Positions 24,279-35,256 are shown, counted from the first letter of the stretch. The stretch: DNA of 64,000 bases from Hibiscus mutabilis (GCA_019671005.1 CM033717.1:73639850-73703849); one strand, 5' to 3'. Notes: generated by a model not told the origin, from the sequence alone. Translations and numbers: made by a program.

Positions 24279-24884
24279 CTAAGGGAGCTCCCCAGACCTG
24301 AAAACAGCAAACTTTGTCATCTTAGAGTACGAATAACCAATTCCATTTTCCTTCAAGAACTCCTCAAGCAATTTCTTAACGCCATCAGGATCCGCACTTT
24401 CACATTCGATCTCGTAACACGTCCCGAATTCATACTTAGTCTCATCCACTTCCAGCTTCAGGTTTTTCCAATCAAAGACCTCTCTTTTATTCTCAAACCC
24501 ACCTAAACAAACAAACCCCACTTCTTCCCCAACCCCAAACTCCTCTTTAACCCTCTTCAAAATCCTGGACTCGATCTTTGCCAACCTAACCGGGTACTCC
24601 ACGCAAGCGCGTGCATTACACGGATCCAGTTCCTCCTCGTCTTCCTCCACGCGGCTGACGCCATCTACCAGAGTAGGTTTGGATTTGAGGGAAACGATGC
24701 AGCGGGCGTCCTTGTTGAGGAAGCGGAGGCGAAGAACGGCGAGTTTGGAGGAAAGGGTATTTGTTGGGGTGTCGAAGAAGATGTTTTCTTGATGGAGGGT
24801 TTTGGAGTGGAAAGGAGAAAGGATGGTGGTTAATTGACGGTGGGCGGCGACGTCCTGGAGGCGGAGCTTGACTTCGACTTCCAT
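24279..24884 (-). CDS. TTM3: Triphosphate tunnel metalloenzyme 3 (CYTH tripolyphosphatase), 201 aa
   Basis: CYTH-fold phosphohydrolase of the TTM3 type, which hydrolyses tripolyphosphate with a divalent metal inside an eight-stranded beta tunnel. The signature ExExK is MEVEVK at residues 2-6. Other tunnel residues appear in the usual order: FFDTP, VLRLRF, CIVSLKSKPT, EEDEEELD, KRVKEEFGV, LGGFENKRE, KLEVDETKYEFGTCYEIECE and MTKFAVFRSG. Length is close to Arabidopsis TTM3 (about 210). The ATG (24882-24884) shares its A with the TGA of the upstream CDC26 frame, so it is most likely the second cistron of one mRNA. No intron in the coding part. Stop TAG at 24279-24281. Confidence 0.93.
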   Translation of the reverse strand: MEVEVKLRLQDVAAHRQLTTILSPFHSKTLHQENIFFDTPTNTLSSKLAVLRLRFLNKDARCIVSLKSKPTLVDGVSRVEEDEEELDPCNARACVEYPVRLAKIESRILKRVKEEFGVGEEVGFVCLGGFENKREVFDWKNLKLEVDETKYEFGTCYEIECESADPDGVKKLLEEFLKENGIGYSYSKMTKFAVFRSGELP

Positions 24885-25075
24885 CAGGGGGAAAGGCCGA
24901 TGCGTTGAACTTTGGAGGTGGGGTTGGGGTGGGAGCGATCGAGGAGATGGAGAAGGGAAGAAGAGGAGGTGGAGGTGGCGGCGGAGGGAGGAGGAGGAGA
25001 GGGTTTACGGGAATCTTCGAGTTCTTGCTTATCTTCAGGCTTGACTTCGATTTTGGTGGGTTTTCTTCTGAGCAT
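24884..25075 (-). CDS. CDC26: APC/C subunit CDC26 (63 aa), first cistron upstream of TTM3
   Basis: Small anaphase-promoting-complex subunit. It starts MLRRKPTKIEVKPEDKQEL, the conserved CDC26 N-terminus whose first residues sit in the TPR groove of APC6/CDC16. Residues 25-45 are a low-complexity Pro/Ser tail (PSPPPPSAATSTSSSS), and the C-terminus is RIGLSP. I start it at the ATG at 25073-25075; the frame is open further upstream, but only from a TTG. Its TGA (24884-24886) overlaps the TTM3 ATG by one base (TGATG). In Arabidopsis both proteins come from one bicistronic mRNA, a conserved plant arrangement, and the sequence here fits it exactly. Confidence 0.9.
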   Translation of the reverse strand: MLRRKPTKIEVKPEDKQELEDSRKPSPPPPSAATSTSSSSLLHLLDRSHPNPTSKVQRIGLSP

Positions 25076-25649
25076 TTCCTTGGGATTCAAAATAGGAAAA
25101 GAGTGGTGAATTTGGGTACAGAACGATGGGATTAGGTTTACTGATTCTTCTCTTTATGGACTTCAAATTTGAGAGTTGAACACTGCGGCATGGGGAAAAC
25201 CTAAAATGCAAAAAATTCACAAAATAATCCCTAAACAAGTTCAATCATTGATTCAAATTTTATTGTTAGGAATAAAACGAATTAATTTAAGATAATTATA
25301 TTAGTAACCAGCTTCTATATTATTTGATTTAAATTAGGAAAAAACTCTAATACATAGGCCGTATAAATTTTAATTTATACGAATCTTTTAGTTTTAGGGG
25401 TTAGAATTTTAGTTTAGGTTTAAAGTTTAGGGGTTTAGAATTTAAGATTAGTGTTTAGAATTTAGTGTATATGGTTTAAGTTTTAGTGTTTAGTTTTTTA
25501 GAGTTAGAGTTAGAAATTTAAGAATTTAATTTTTATAGTATAAAAACACAGACATGTGTATCAAAGTTTTACCCTTTAAATTAATCAATAATATAATAAG
25601 TACGATGAAAGTAAAAAAAAAAAGATGTCATATAATTGTAAAATATAAA
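25076..25649. other. Upstream region of CDC26-TTM3 with a telomere-like repeat block
   Basis: 25076-25250 is the presumed leader and promoter of the bicistronic gene. 25327-25572 is an element with diverged arms of the telomere-like family (listed separately). No other gene. Confidence 0.4.
25327..25572. repeat. Telomere-like degenerate repeat element
   Basis: Between end pieces 'ctaatacataggccgtataa' and 'acatgtgtatcaaagtttta' lie many imperfect 'tttaggggtttag', 'ggtttaaagtttag' and 'gtttagaatttag' units, that is, degenerate TTTAGGG-type DNA. The same architecture recurs at 26700, 42033, 52076, 60650 and 61333. Confidence 0.5.
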
Positions 25650-25872
25650 GGGTAAATTACATAAATCATCACTAAACTTTACTCTCAGTCCTATTTTGGT
25701 CACTAAATTTTCATAACATTCAATTTACTAAATTAATAGATAAGTGACAAAAATATGTAATGTTTAAATTATGTAATGTTTAAATTTCAGTGAGTAAATT
25801 GAACGTTTTAAAACTTTAGTGACCAAAATAAACTTGAGAGTAAAAAACAGTGATGATTTACATAATTTATTT
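25650..25872. mobile_element. Mutator-like MITE, 223 bp, with perfect 9-bp target duplication
   Basis: Left end GGGTAAATTACATAAATCAT; right end ATGATTTACATAATTTATTT. The flanks AAATATAAA (25641-25649) and AAATATAAA (25873-25881) are identical. The inner arms ('gtcactaaattt' and 'ctttagtgacc') match a larger copy at 37491-38045. Confidence 0.82.
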
Positions 25873-26371
25873 AAATATAAATTAATGAGAATTTTTAATT
25901 TTATAATAATAATCTTCTATTTTGCTGATTAATTTAAATATGTTTGCTTTTATTTTCGTCCGTATTTGTTTCTATCTCATATGGCTCTTTAATTACTAGG
26001 TCTCTGCATCTTTATTATGAAAATGTCTTCAATGTTTGTTTCAAATGTTAATATCTTTATTTGTCTCCGATCTAATTTAGTATTAGTCAAGTATTTCGAC
26101 GAATCTCCGAAACATCTTTATTTACCGGGGGATTATTGCTTTCTTTGTATATGGCTTGTGTCAATGTTTCGGTTCCCAAAAGACCTCATTCTCAGTTGTT
26201 TAGGCTTTGCTTATTGTTTTCTTTGGCTCACTTCGGTTTTTATTTTGTTGGTTCCACGTTATTTTATGAGACTGACATTATGAGTTCCTTGAGGGTCCAT
26301 TTTTATGTTTGTTTATTATGTAATTTATTTTTACGAAGGCATAAAGTCAAAAATAGTATCGACTCTTTGGT

Positions 26372-26580
26372 TATTTTACGAGAGTGACATTATGAGTTCG
26401 TTGATGGTGATCTTGGATAAACTTCCTACCAAAAACATGTTGTTGCGATGGGGTTTAAGTTTGAGAATGTTTGCCGACTCCGTGGGGTGGAAGACGAAAG
26501 TAGAAACTACATATTTTTCGAGTGCATCTTACTTAACGTAAGGAATTTGGGAGTCTTATAATGTTTTATGGCATAAGGAG
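26372..26580 (+). pseudogene. Remnant of a LINE reverse-transcriptase zinc-binding (zf-RVT) domain
   Basis: Translation gives LDKLPTKNMLLRWGLSLRM, followed by a Cys-poor version of the zf-RVT domain found after reverse transcriptase in plant non-LTR elements; the usual form has L-x-x-LPT-x-x-x-L-x-x-WG. The metal-binding Cys are mostly lost and the frame ends within 60 codons. A 40-bp phrase 'gacattatgagttc' with neighbours appears both at 26272 and 26385, so part is duplicated. Confidence 0.5.
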
Positions 26581-26699
26581 GAATGTGTTAACTTGGGATG
26601 AAGAACTTATTTGGGCTGGTACTCGGTTGAAGGGTAAATCCTTTATTGTTTGAAATGCTCAAGTTTATTGTCTTTTGTGAAGAGAGAAATTTTAGAGGG

Positions 26700-26965
26700 T
26701 AATTATTCTATACACAAACATTTATGAAATTTTTTTTACATTAGCGCTTTAGTTTTAAGGGGTAGAAATTCTGTTTAGAGTTTGAGTGTAGTAGTTTTGA
26801 ATTTAGAGGTTGTTGATATAATTTGGAATTTATGGTTAAAATTTGGGTTTATAAGTTAGGACCTAAATCCCTACCCATATTACACTAAATCCTTAAACCC
26901 CTACACTAAAACCCTAAACCTTATAATTGAGGCGTTTGTGGAAACAAAAATTTCTACCGCTAGTG
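26700..26965. repeat. Telomere-like palindromic element
   Basis: The left arm has 'ctttagttttaaggggtag' and 'tttagagtttgag' units. The right arm has complementary 'aaacccctacactaaaaccctaaacc' units. The ends 'ctatacacaaa' and 'ctagtgtatat' are roughly inverted. It belongs to the same family as 61333-61760. Confidence 0.5.
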
Positions 26966-27440
26966 TATATGATAATAATCAAATTTTAGATAGTTTAAAC
27001 ATGTAAATAGAAGTGTTGCAACTCTGTAACTAAATTACATAAACACTGTATAGATAGAGAGAATATTGTGAATGTTTGTGTGCAGAGACTGAAAAATCTT
27101 ATTTGGATTGCTCTTATAGGTTATAGTGTTTGAATGTAACATTTTATATACGGCTTATTTTGGATGATAAAATTACAAATTTATTTAAAAGGAAAAAAGA
27201 AAAATCATAAAGAATTAAATGGTAAATCAAATTCAAATGAAAGAGATTACATAAGCAATGATGTTTATGATCGAACGCTGTCCTGTCCTCGTCAACTTTT
27301 TCTCAAAATAAAAAGTCGTCTGGGCTGGCCGTATGATAATGATATATCACCAATCCATGATTATATTTTCATCTTCGTTGAAATCGAGAGAGATTGTTTA
27401 TATTTTCATCTGTTTTCCAGCAGTTGTCCAATTCCGATCA

Positions 27441-28802
27441 ATGGCGGCTCTACCGGAGAGTAGTCCGATAGTGCCTGAAGATGTAAGCCATGTTTCTCCT
27501 CCGCCGGGATCCGTTCCCACCACCGCTCTTCCTCTCGTCTTCTTCGACATACAGTTCCTCGGTTCTTCGCCCTTCCAGCGCCTGTTTTTCTACGAATTCC
27601 CACACCCTTCTTCGTATTTCCGGCAAACCACTCTCCCTTCTCTCAAAACATCTCTCTCCCTCGCTCTGCAACGCTTCTTTCCGTACGCCGGCAACCTCAT
27701 GTTCCCTTCGCCTCCTCAAATCCCTTATATTCTCTACACGGAGGGTGATTCCCTTTCGTTTTTCGTCAACGAATCCGCCGCCGACTTCACCCATCTCGTA
27801 GGCGATCACGCGAGGCATTTTCAAGAATTCCAAGCTCTTCTTCCGAAACTACCGCCTGCGGTTCCGAGTGGCGGCAGCTTAGAGAAGACGGCACTCATGG
27901 CGGTTCAAGTGACTCTGTTTCCCAACCAGGGCATTTCCATAGGCGTCAGCTTTTGCCACGTCGTGGGTGACGGACGAACGCTTGCTCATTTCAAGAAAAC
28001 ATGGGCATCCCTTCACCGGTCTCAACTGGCTGATCAACCCTTACCCGATTTCGACAGCCGGGGCTTGATCGACGACCCTTTAGGCCTGACGTCGCTGTTC
28101 ATGAACCAGGACTGGAATTTCGACAATTTATCCGGCAACCCCATCGACAAGCTTCAGGTCACTTACACCATCAAAAAGTCCCAGGTTGAGTTCTTGAAAG
28201 ATCTGGCCAGAAAAAGTTGTACGGAAGAGAAGGAATTGGAGCCGGCAATAAGGATATCAACATTTGTAGTAATATGTGCTTACATGTGGGTTTGTTTAAC
28301 CAAACTACAAAACATGTCCGACTCCGATGAGCTTTCTTATTTCCTTTTCGCAGTAGATTGTAGACGCCACCTAAAACTACCTGCAACATACTTTGGGAAC
28401 TGTACCATAGCACGCACGGTGGCGGCTAAAAGAAGTGAGCTAATCGGAGAAGATGGATTTGTGGTGGCGGCCAAGGCCATTGGAAGAGAAGTTATGGAAT
28501 TGGAGAAAGGACCATTGGAAGGGATTGGGACAGCACCTGATACGTTCAAACCAGGACAGCCTCCTATTATGGTCAGTTCATCACCGAGATTCAACTTGTA
28601 TGAGGTAGATTTTGGGTGGGGAAGGCCTAGAAAGACCGAGGTGGCCAGCCTTGGGTCCTTGGTATTTCTTTTTATGTTTTCTATTGCAGAGAGCAGAGAA
28701 GAGGAAGATGAAGGTGGTATTGAATTTGGGTTAGCTTTTGCTCCCCATGAATTGGATAGCTTCAATGCTATTATGGATAGCAGCTTCCTAAAGCTATTGT
28801 AA
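27441..28802 (+). CDS. BAHD acyltransferase, phenolic/anthocyanin malonyl- or coumaroyl-transferase type, 453 aa
   Basis: Acyl-CoA-dependent acyltransferase of the BAHD family, probably cytosolic. The ATG at 27441 (caATGGCGGCT) gives the usual length; an upstream in-frame ATG at 27333 adds residues not typical of the family. The catalytic HxxxD is H173-VVG-D177 in CHVVGDGRT. The structural DFGWG motif is at 390-394. FFPYAGNL and FVVICAYMWVC also fit. It lacks an obvious N-terminal YFGNC-type variation, but YFGNC itself is present (ATYFGNC), as in malonyl/coumaroyl transferases acting on flavonoid or phenolic glucosides. The exact acyl donor and acceptor cannot be told. It is single-exon, as many in this clade are. 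A broken relative lies in opposite orientation 10 kb downstream. Confidence 0.9.
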   Translation: MAALPESSPIVPEDVSHVSPPPGSVPTTALPLVFFDIQFLGSSPFQRLFFYEFPHPSSYFRQTTLPSLKTSLSLALQRFFPYAGNLMFPSPPQIPYILYTEGDSLSFFVNESAADFTHLVGDHARHFQEFQALLPKLPPAVPSGGSLEKTALMAVQVTLFPNQGISIGVSFCHVVGDGRTLAHFKKTWASLHRSQLADQPLPDFDSRGLIDDPLGLTSLFMNQDWNFDNLSGNPIDKLQVTYTIKKSQVEFLKDLARKSCTEEKELEPAIRISTFVVICAYMWVCLTKLQNMSDSDELSYFLFAVDCRRHLKLPATYFGNCTIARTVAAKRSELIGEDGFVVAAKAIGREVMELEKGPLEGIGTAPDTFKPGQPPIMVSSSPRFNLYEVDFGWGRPRKTEVASLGSLVFLFMFSIAESREEEDEGGIEFGLAFAPHELDSFNAIMDSSFLKLL

Positions 28803-29285
28803 TTTTGGAACATAATATTAAAATGTTTAATTTACTCGCTGAATTTTACGTCATTTTAGTATCGCATGAGATTGTAAGCTGACAATGATCAAATATAATT
28901 TAGTATCTACGATAAATTAAAGTAACTTCATCCTTAATGACATCATACGATTTAATATATTAAAAGTATGAGATTGTAAGCTGACAATGATCAAATATAA
29001 TTTCCCCTTACAATTAAGAGATGATATTTTTTATTTTGATAAAATTAAGAGATGAGATTGAAAATGTGAACTCAAGAAGTACTCAACTGTCAACTAAATA
29101 AAATATTTGGACAATATGCTCACAAACCAGTGAACAGCTATTTTCAGTTTGTTTTTTAAAATAAAAAACAAACAACGGTTATTATATTAGTCAGACACAA
29201 AATCTTTATACAAATAATCACGGGTTTTTCTAACATAAGAAGCTTTAAAATGAGGTTATAAAGAGGAACAACTAAAATTTTTATA

Positions 29286-29495
29286 AAAATTGTAAGAATT
29301 TTATAAACGACTTTTTAATATATACCGAATTTCTTATACTTTTTTTGTAAGAAATTCAGTATATAAAAAATCTTACACTTTTAAATTTTTTATACTTTTT
29401 GTAAGGAATTCAGTATATACTAAATTTTAAAAAAAATATATACAAATTTTAGTATATACCGAAAAGTCGATATTAAAATTCTTACAATTTTTTAA
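29286..29495. repeat. AT-rich inverted repeat with 'AGTATATACCGAA' units
   Basis: Left arm 'ttgtaagaattttataaacgac'; right arm 'gtcgatattaaaattcttacaa'. Between them 'gtaagaaattcagtatata' and its complement repeat. It would fold into a hairpin. No terminal duplication identified. Confidence 0.5.
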
Positions 29496-29647
29496 CATAG
29501 GCGTTGTCACCATTTGTAAAGATTGGTAGCGGGAATTCCTGTTTATTGGATAAATAAACACAATTTATTCAGAAAAAATCATAAAATATTTGCATATTTT
29601 TAAAACAGAAAACAACATACAATATTTAAACCCTCACAATATCAATA

Positions 29648-29790
29648 AGTGTTGGGTGCATTGGTAATTAAGACACACTACACTTCAAAAGTGAGGATAC
29701 GAGTTCAAACCTTAAAGACGACATCGTTGAGGACACTCTCGCTCCCCGAACATGAACCATAAAATAGGCATATATATTACCCAAAAAAAT
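29648..29790 (+). mobile_element. Possible tRNA-derived SINE
   Basis: An A-box-like phrase 'gttgggtgcattggtaa' precedes, by about 45 bp, a B-box-like 'cgagttcaaacctt', the spacing of a tRNA-type internal promoter. No cloverleaf can be made, so it is not a tRNA gene. Ends undefined. Confidence 0.4.
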
Positions 29791-30438
29791 TAAACTCTCA
29801 CAATTAACCACGACCCGTATATTAAAAGTTTAATTACTTATCAATTAAATGTACAAAATAATCGTGTAACAAAATTGTAAATAAAAAAAAAACAGTTGGA
29901 ATTTAGCATTTAATAACTTAGCTGTAAGTTAACCTGATCCATTTTAATTTAGGTAATGAACTGTGTTTTTTATATATTTAATTCATTTACATTTGAATAA
30001 ATTAATATTAAATTTTTATTACTTTTAACGCTGATTAATATTATGTGAACTGAATTTTTAAATATTTATTTATAGAATTGTTTAAATAAAAACTGATAGT
30101 AGTTGAAATGGGCTAATTTTCCCCCTTAAGGGCCAATTTGACTTAAATCACATGTGTGTTATTTTCTTTAAAAAAAAATGTTGCATCTATTATAGAATGA
30201 GATTGAACATGTTAAGTGTTAACATTGGTTAATTTAAGAATTAATTTACTAAAATATATAGTATTTGGACTTTGATGTGCACACTATCCCTAGACTACTG
30301 TTCTTTGTTTTGTAACTTCTGTTTTATACCATATGGTCCTTGAAGTTGCACATCTGGTTATTAAATTATTTGGACAAATTGCAAGCTCTAGATGCAATAT
30401 AATTTTCCCAAGGTGCTGACTGCTGATATATATATATA

Positions 30439-30651
30439 GGATCCATTAAATGGTGTAAAACTCATTTAGTTTTACACTAATTTATAGCCATTGGATGAGT
30501 AAAATGGATGGATGAGATTAACAGTAAAAAATATGAAGATTATCACTTGGGGAAAAAAGATAAGGAAAGAATCTTAGCCATTTATTTTCATCATCCAACG
30601 GTCCAAAAATAGTGTAAAACTTATTGAGTTTTACGCATTGTGAGTGAATCC
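30439..30651. mobile_element. MITE of the 'TTTTACACTAA...TTGGATGA' family, 213 bp
   Basis: Left end GGATCCATTAAATGGTGTAA; right end complement 'gagttttacgcattgtgagtgaatcc'. Inner arms 'ccattggatgagtaaaatgg' and 'atttattttcatcatccaacgg'. It is the most intact single copy; others are at 14125 and 60865. Confidence 0.65.
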
Positions 30652-30940
30652 TAACCCATATATATATTAAATTTAAAAAAGTATTTGATGATTTGTCGGT
30701 ATAAATTTAGTTTACACAAATAAATTTATTTTATGAGTTAGAGTTAAATGCACAGGCAAATGCAAGTACATTTTAGGGTGGGCTGTCATGGGCATGTGCC
30801 CATCTTGAATTTTTTTAACTTCACACATTTTAAAGTCTATTTATTTTATTTGTATAAGTTTAGTTTAGAGTTTAGAAGTTTATAGGTTAGTATTTAGAAT
30901 TTAAGGTTTAATACTATGGATTTAGGGTTAAGGTCTTAAG

Positions 30941-31325
30941 GTAAACTACATGTATAGCCACCTAATTATAGGTGTGATTCTATTTTGACCATTTAACTAT
31001 AAATTTTGTCATACTTATCAATCATGACTGTTAAAATTTAACGGAAATATTAACATGACAGTTAAATAAATTTATATAATTGTATATTTAGTCCTACACA
31101 TAGCATATGTACATAAACAATCAATTCACTTCTAATTTTAATTTAATTGGAGAAATTTAATCATCCAATCATGAAAGACTAAAAATGCAATTATACAAAT
31201 TTACTTAATTGTCACCTCAACATTTCCAATAATTTTTAAGGATCAATTATATGATTGAAAAAAAATTAATTTGATGGTCAAAATAGAATCACCCCTATAA
31301 TTTAGTGACTATACATATATTTACT
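30941..31325. mobile_element. Inverted-repeat element of the GGTAAACTACATGTATAGCC family
   Basis: Left arm 'gtaaactacatgtatagccacc' with 'gtgattctattttgacca'; right arm complement 'tggtcaaaatagaatcacc' with 'gtgactatacatatatttac'. Arms of about 150 bp. The 9-bp duplication is not clear. Confidence 0.62.
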
Positions 31326-32061
31326 CTGAATTTCGTAGTTTTTTTTATAAGAAGAAAAAGTATGTATTATTATAGGTCTTATTAAAAACCCGTCTAAACT
31401 TAAATGGGAGAGAAGAGTACCCATAATAATACTTTATAGAAAAACAAACGAGAACATCCTCGGCATAAAGCAAACCAACAACGCACGACCTAACCCTTCA
31501 TGCTACCAACCTACATACAATAGAAGAACTACCCAAAATTAGGGTAAGAATTTGGAGGACAACTTAAATTTTTAAAAAAAATTAGAAGCTTAAACTAAAT
31601 TTTTTAAAATTTTTAAGAGTTTAACTAAAATTTTTAGTAATTTTGAAAGATTTAAAAAAAACTTTTAAAAATTCTGAGAGTAATTGAAAATATTTAAAAT
31701 TTTGAAACTTAATATAAATTTTTAAAAAATTTAAGGGGCTATTTTGTTTTTAATTTTAAAGGTCAAACTTTAATTTATCGAAATTTTAGACGGGCATGTT
31801 GAAGTGTCAATTAAGTAAATTTGTATAAATAATTCAAACAGAACATTAGAGTACATGTGAATTCAACTGAAAGTTTGTCAAAACGCTATCAACACAAAAT
31901 ACCAAAAAAATATCGTTAATATGTAGGAAGAGTAAATGTGATTATGTAATTCAACTGAAAGTTTTGGACTAAAAAGATATACAAATTTAAATACGTAAAT
32001 TTAATTTAAATTTATACAATATTTAAGAAGCCCTAATTTGAGTGCAAATAATATTTACATT
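31326..32061. other. AT-rich spacer
   Basis: Low-complexity 'aatttttaaaa...gaaatttaa' phrases repeat loosely between 31550 and 31760. No gene or defined element. Confidence 0.3.
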
Positions 32062-32938
32062 GGGTAAACTATACCGATTGGTCACTTATGTATCACGAGT
32101 GTTCACTTTTTGCTCACTAAATTAAAAAAAGTAACGATTTAGCTATTTATATTATCGATTTATAAACTTTTAGTAATTTAGACGTTAAAACTGTTAGTTT
32201 GATGATGTGGCATGTTATTAAAAAGGATTTTTTTAATATGAAGTCAGCGGTGAGACTATTAATTCCGCTTGTAGTAATGACCATTCGAATACTTTTTTAT
32301 AGTATAAGAAAACCCAAGCCAACGTTGTGTGTCTCGTTAAAAACCTTTTTAAAACTAAACGAGACTATTAATTGTGTTGATCATCGTGGTGTTGGTGAAG
32401 TTGAAGGGCGGGCCTGCTCTTTCCTTGTCACAAGCTCCGTTTTGGGGGCTAAACACATTGTTTTTCATTGAATTTTACTAATTATCATTTGAGTAATTTA
32501 ATCGTTTTTTAGTACCACATAATGGCTATATCCCTCCATAAATCAATTTAATCCAGAGCCATCAGTTGAATGAATGAACAAATTAATATTTGTTATTGAA
32601 TGAATAATCAAATATTAAGAAATGCGAAATGAATTTTAGTATATATATTTTAATTTTATTTAGGGTCAAATTGATATTGTATTTAAAGTTTATGGGTTGA
32701 AATGATGTTTTATCTAAAGTCTAGGGTTTAAATTAGTATTTATTTAAAATTTAAGGTCAAATTAATAATTAACTTCTTTTACTAACGTTTCATGTCATTA
32801 AACTAACCGTCTTTTAACTTCTAAGTGATCAAAACTTTATAAATCGATAACGTGAGTGACCAAAATATTATTTTTTTTAATTTGATGAGCAAAAGTAAAT
32901 ACTTATAAAACATAAGTGACCAACCTTGTAGTTTGTCC
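32062..32938. mobile_element. Mutator-like inverted-repeat element, 877 bp
   Basis: Starts GGGTAAACTATACCGATTGG; the right end 'ccaaccttgtagtttgtcc' is its diverged complement. Arms share 'ggtcacttatgt' and 'acataagtgacc'. Flanks atttacatt (32053-32061) and atttacact (32939-32947) match at 8 of 9. The short open frame inside (32199-32471) shows no protein likeness. Confidence 0.75.
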
Positions 32939-33901
32939 ATTTACACTTGATTTAAGATTTGGGCATGATGCTGCCGCTGACAGTTATTTTTAATTTGTTT
33001 ATACGATAAGGCAGTTGGAGTTGCGGATCGGACCTAATGAAAGACGTGGCCAAACAATAATGTGCAATAAAACAGTACAGGACAATTAAAAAAATCGAGT
33101 AAGTGTTAATGGCCGGTTGATTAGAATTATTTACTTATTTTTTTTTAAGTTTCAGGTTCAAGACTCACCAGGAGTATTTCTTCCTCTAAAGTTTCTCACT
33201 CTAAGTAGAAGTAGAAGTAGTATTTGTAAAAAAAAAAAAATGTTATCAAACACTTTAGCTAGAAAAAAATGAAATAATATGAACAACCTTAACCACTCAG
33301 TTAATTAATATATTATCTTTGTCTAGTGTTGTCTTTTGCCCTACCAAAAAAAGTAAGAAAGCAAACAATAAAGAAATAAAAGTTGCTTATTGGCATGCAA
33401 ACACAGGAGTGTTTAAAAATACCAGATTTAACTAACTCGATAGAAAAATCGGATATTTTTTTAGAAAATACAAAAAATTGTCAAGTCGGAGTTCTGGCCC
33501 GCTAAATTTCTCAAATTCCTGGGTTGGGCCTGGACCGCAAAAATACTTACATACCAGTACCCGATGACCCAGTTTACTTTTATTTTATATCACTTTTATG
33601 TTTTATTAGATATATATTTTTTATGTAAGAATATTAAAAATCTGAAAAGACACGATCACTAAGCTGAAATTCCTAAAATTATATGTTTCAACTTTGTATT
33701 ATGGAATTCGTACTTTTAAATGTGTATATGTTTTTTTTTTAATTTAATGATTCAGAAAAGGTTAAACAATTGAAACACTATTATCTAATTTTGCGGGTAC
33801 TTGGGACGGACCGGATCAACAAATACATTACTCAGAAAATTGGGTACTTAATATCTTAGGTATCCAAAAAGCAGCGTACTCGATAACGAACACCCCTATT
33901 T
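32939..33901. other. Spacer with a degraded hAT-like MITE
   Basis: 33405-33895 opens with 'aggagtgtttaaaaatacc' and closes with 'gataacgaacacccct', with 'gggtac'/'gtaccc' phrases between. It resembles a diverged version of the hAT-type element at 37104. No duplication recovered. No gene. Confidence 0.4.
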
Positions 33902-35061
33902 ATGGGAGACCAGGCCGAAGCATGTAGACCCCATAATTGGTTATCGGGTTATTCACTGGGGTCAACCATGGCATTGCTCACAGTCGCAGGTAAGAAATTT
34001 GATCAATAAAAGTATTTAAAGTATTTTTGGTTGAATAAGTACTTAAAATTTCATTTTTAGTTTATTTTAAAATTAACTTATACACTTATTTTAACAAAAA
34101 ATAAAATTTTAAGCGCCTATTTTAATAAAAAAATATTTTAAGCACCTATTGCAAAAAAAAGAAAAGAATTTAGACATTATTTTGCAATTAAGCCAAAGTT
34201 GTTTTACTAAGGTGAATCACAACCGTAAAAGAAGATTAAGCCTCAGGTATTTAAGCACGAAAACACAAGCAATTTATTTAATTAAATTATAATATTTAAT
34301 GAAGTTATCGACAATGAGGTTTTGGACAGGCACGATAAGTGTAACCGCATACAGCCTTCAGAAAGGGCCCTAAAAATAAAGAATTTAAATTAATTGTTTG
34401 TAAAAATAATAATAAATTTATATATATAGTTATGTGTATATATATAATAACTATCTAAAACTTAAAAATGCAATAAGAATGACACTTTTTAAGTAAAAAT
34501 GTTTGATATTTAGATATTTATAAGTCAATTTTTTGTTGCTCAAGAGGATAATCTAATACTATTTTTCTATTAATATAATTTTTTTAAAAGTAAATAAAAC
34601 TTACATCTCTTACTGATTATAAATTAAGGGCTTTATTTTAATGAAATGCACAAGGCCCCTAAAATATTTGAACCGCCTCTGGTTCTCGAGTGCTTAGAAG
34701 AACTTTGACAATTAAAATTTTCGTATAGTTCAGTTCGTTATACTCGATGGTGGTTTGAGGTGGTTATCGATGGTTTGACATATTCGATTGTGGTGCAATC
34801 ATATTTCAATTTTAACATTCGATTTAGGTAATGACCAGAAGTATTTATAATTTTGATCTTATGTTCGAAATACCCTTTATACTCTGAGCGAAGAAGATCA
34901 TTTGGATTAACAAACAGGTGAGGAATCCATGAAGATAAAGTAGTGAATCTGTGAATTCTTTCCCAGGCTTCGGATTTCAGACCCTGTATGCAATTCCATG
35001 GCTGACCCAGTGAATGACCCGATAACCAATTGTTGGGTCCATATGCAAAGAAGATCCTATA
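33902..35061. repeat. Inverted repeat, about 1.16 kb, arms of about 80 bp
   Basis: Left arm core 'aattggttatcgggttattc' then 'actggggtcaaccatgg' (33936-33972). The right arm complement 'ccatggctgacccagtgaat' then 'gacccgataaccaatt' lies at 34997-35032. The two arms flank about 1 kb of AT-rich DNA without coding sequence. Probably a further DNA transposon of unassigned class. Confidence 0.55.
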
Positions 35062-35065
35062 AGCA

Positions 35066-35240
35066 AGGATGGACCGAGAAGGTTGGAAAGAGCGGTCATC
35101 TTCTTAAAATTTAAAATTCGTATATGATTTTAAAAAAATAATTTTTATATATTTTTTATTAAAATTCTATTTTTGCCTCCTAAAATTTTATAGGTTCAGT
35201 CGACTCACATAAAATTTATGCATTTGTCCTTGCCTATAAA
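35066..35240. repeat. Dispersed 'GCAAGGATGGACCGAG' repeat
   Basis: Left 'agcaaggatggaccga'; right complement 'tttgtccttgcctataa'. The middle holds 'tttaaaattcgtatatgatt' and 'tttttgcctcctaaaatttt'. Related copies at 36545-36760 and 47782-47905. Confidence 0.5.
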
Positions 35241-35256
35241 GTAACAATAAAAGCTA

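Larger units (their letters stand above)
25873..27440. other. Spacer with a LINE remnant and a telomere-like palindrome
   Basis: It holds the zf-RVT remnant (26372-26580) and a telomere-like element (26700-26965). The final 300 bp should be the BAHD promoter; I see no strong TATA box. No other gene. Confidence 0.4.
28803..30438. other. AT-rich repeat-bearing spacer
   Basis: A 40-bp phrase 'gagattgtaagctgacaatgatcaaatataattt' occurs at 28868 and again at 28971 (a 103-bp spaced duplication). 29286-29495 is a hairpin-like AT-rich inverted repeat, and a SINE-like piece is at 29648-29790. No gene. Confidence 0.45.

Noticed and set aside
29648..29720. tRNA gene
   Set aside because: A- and B-box phrases are present, but no acceptor stem or anticodon arm can be drawn; SINE is the better reading.
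32199..32471. Plus-strand frame of 90 codons
   Set aside because: It lies inside the 32062-32938 inverted-repeat element and does not resemble a transposase.
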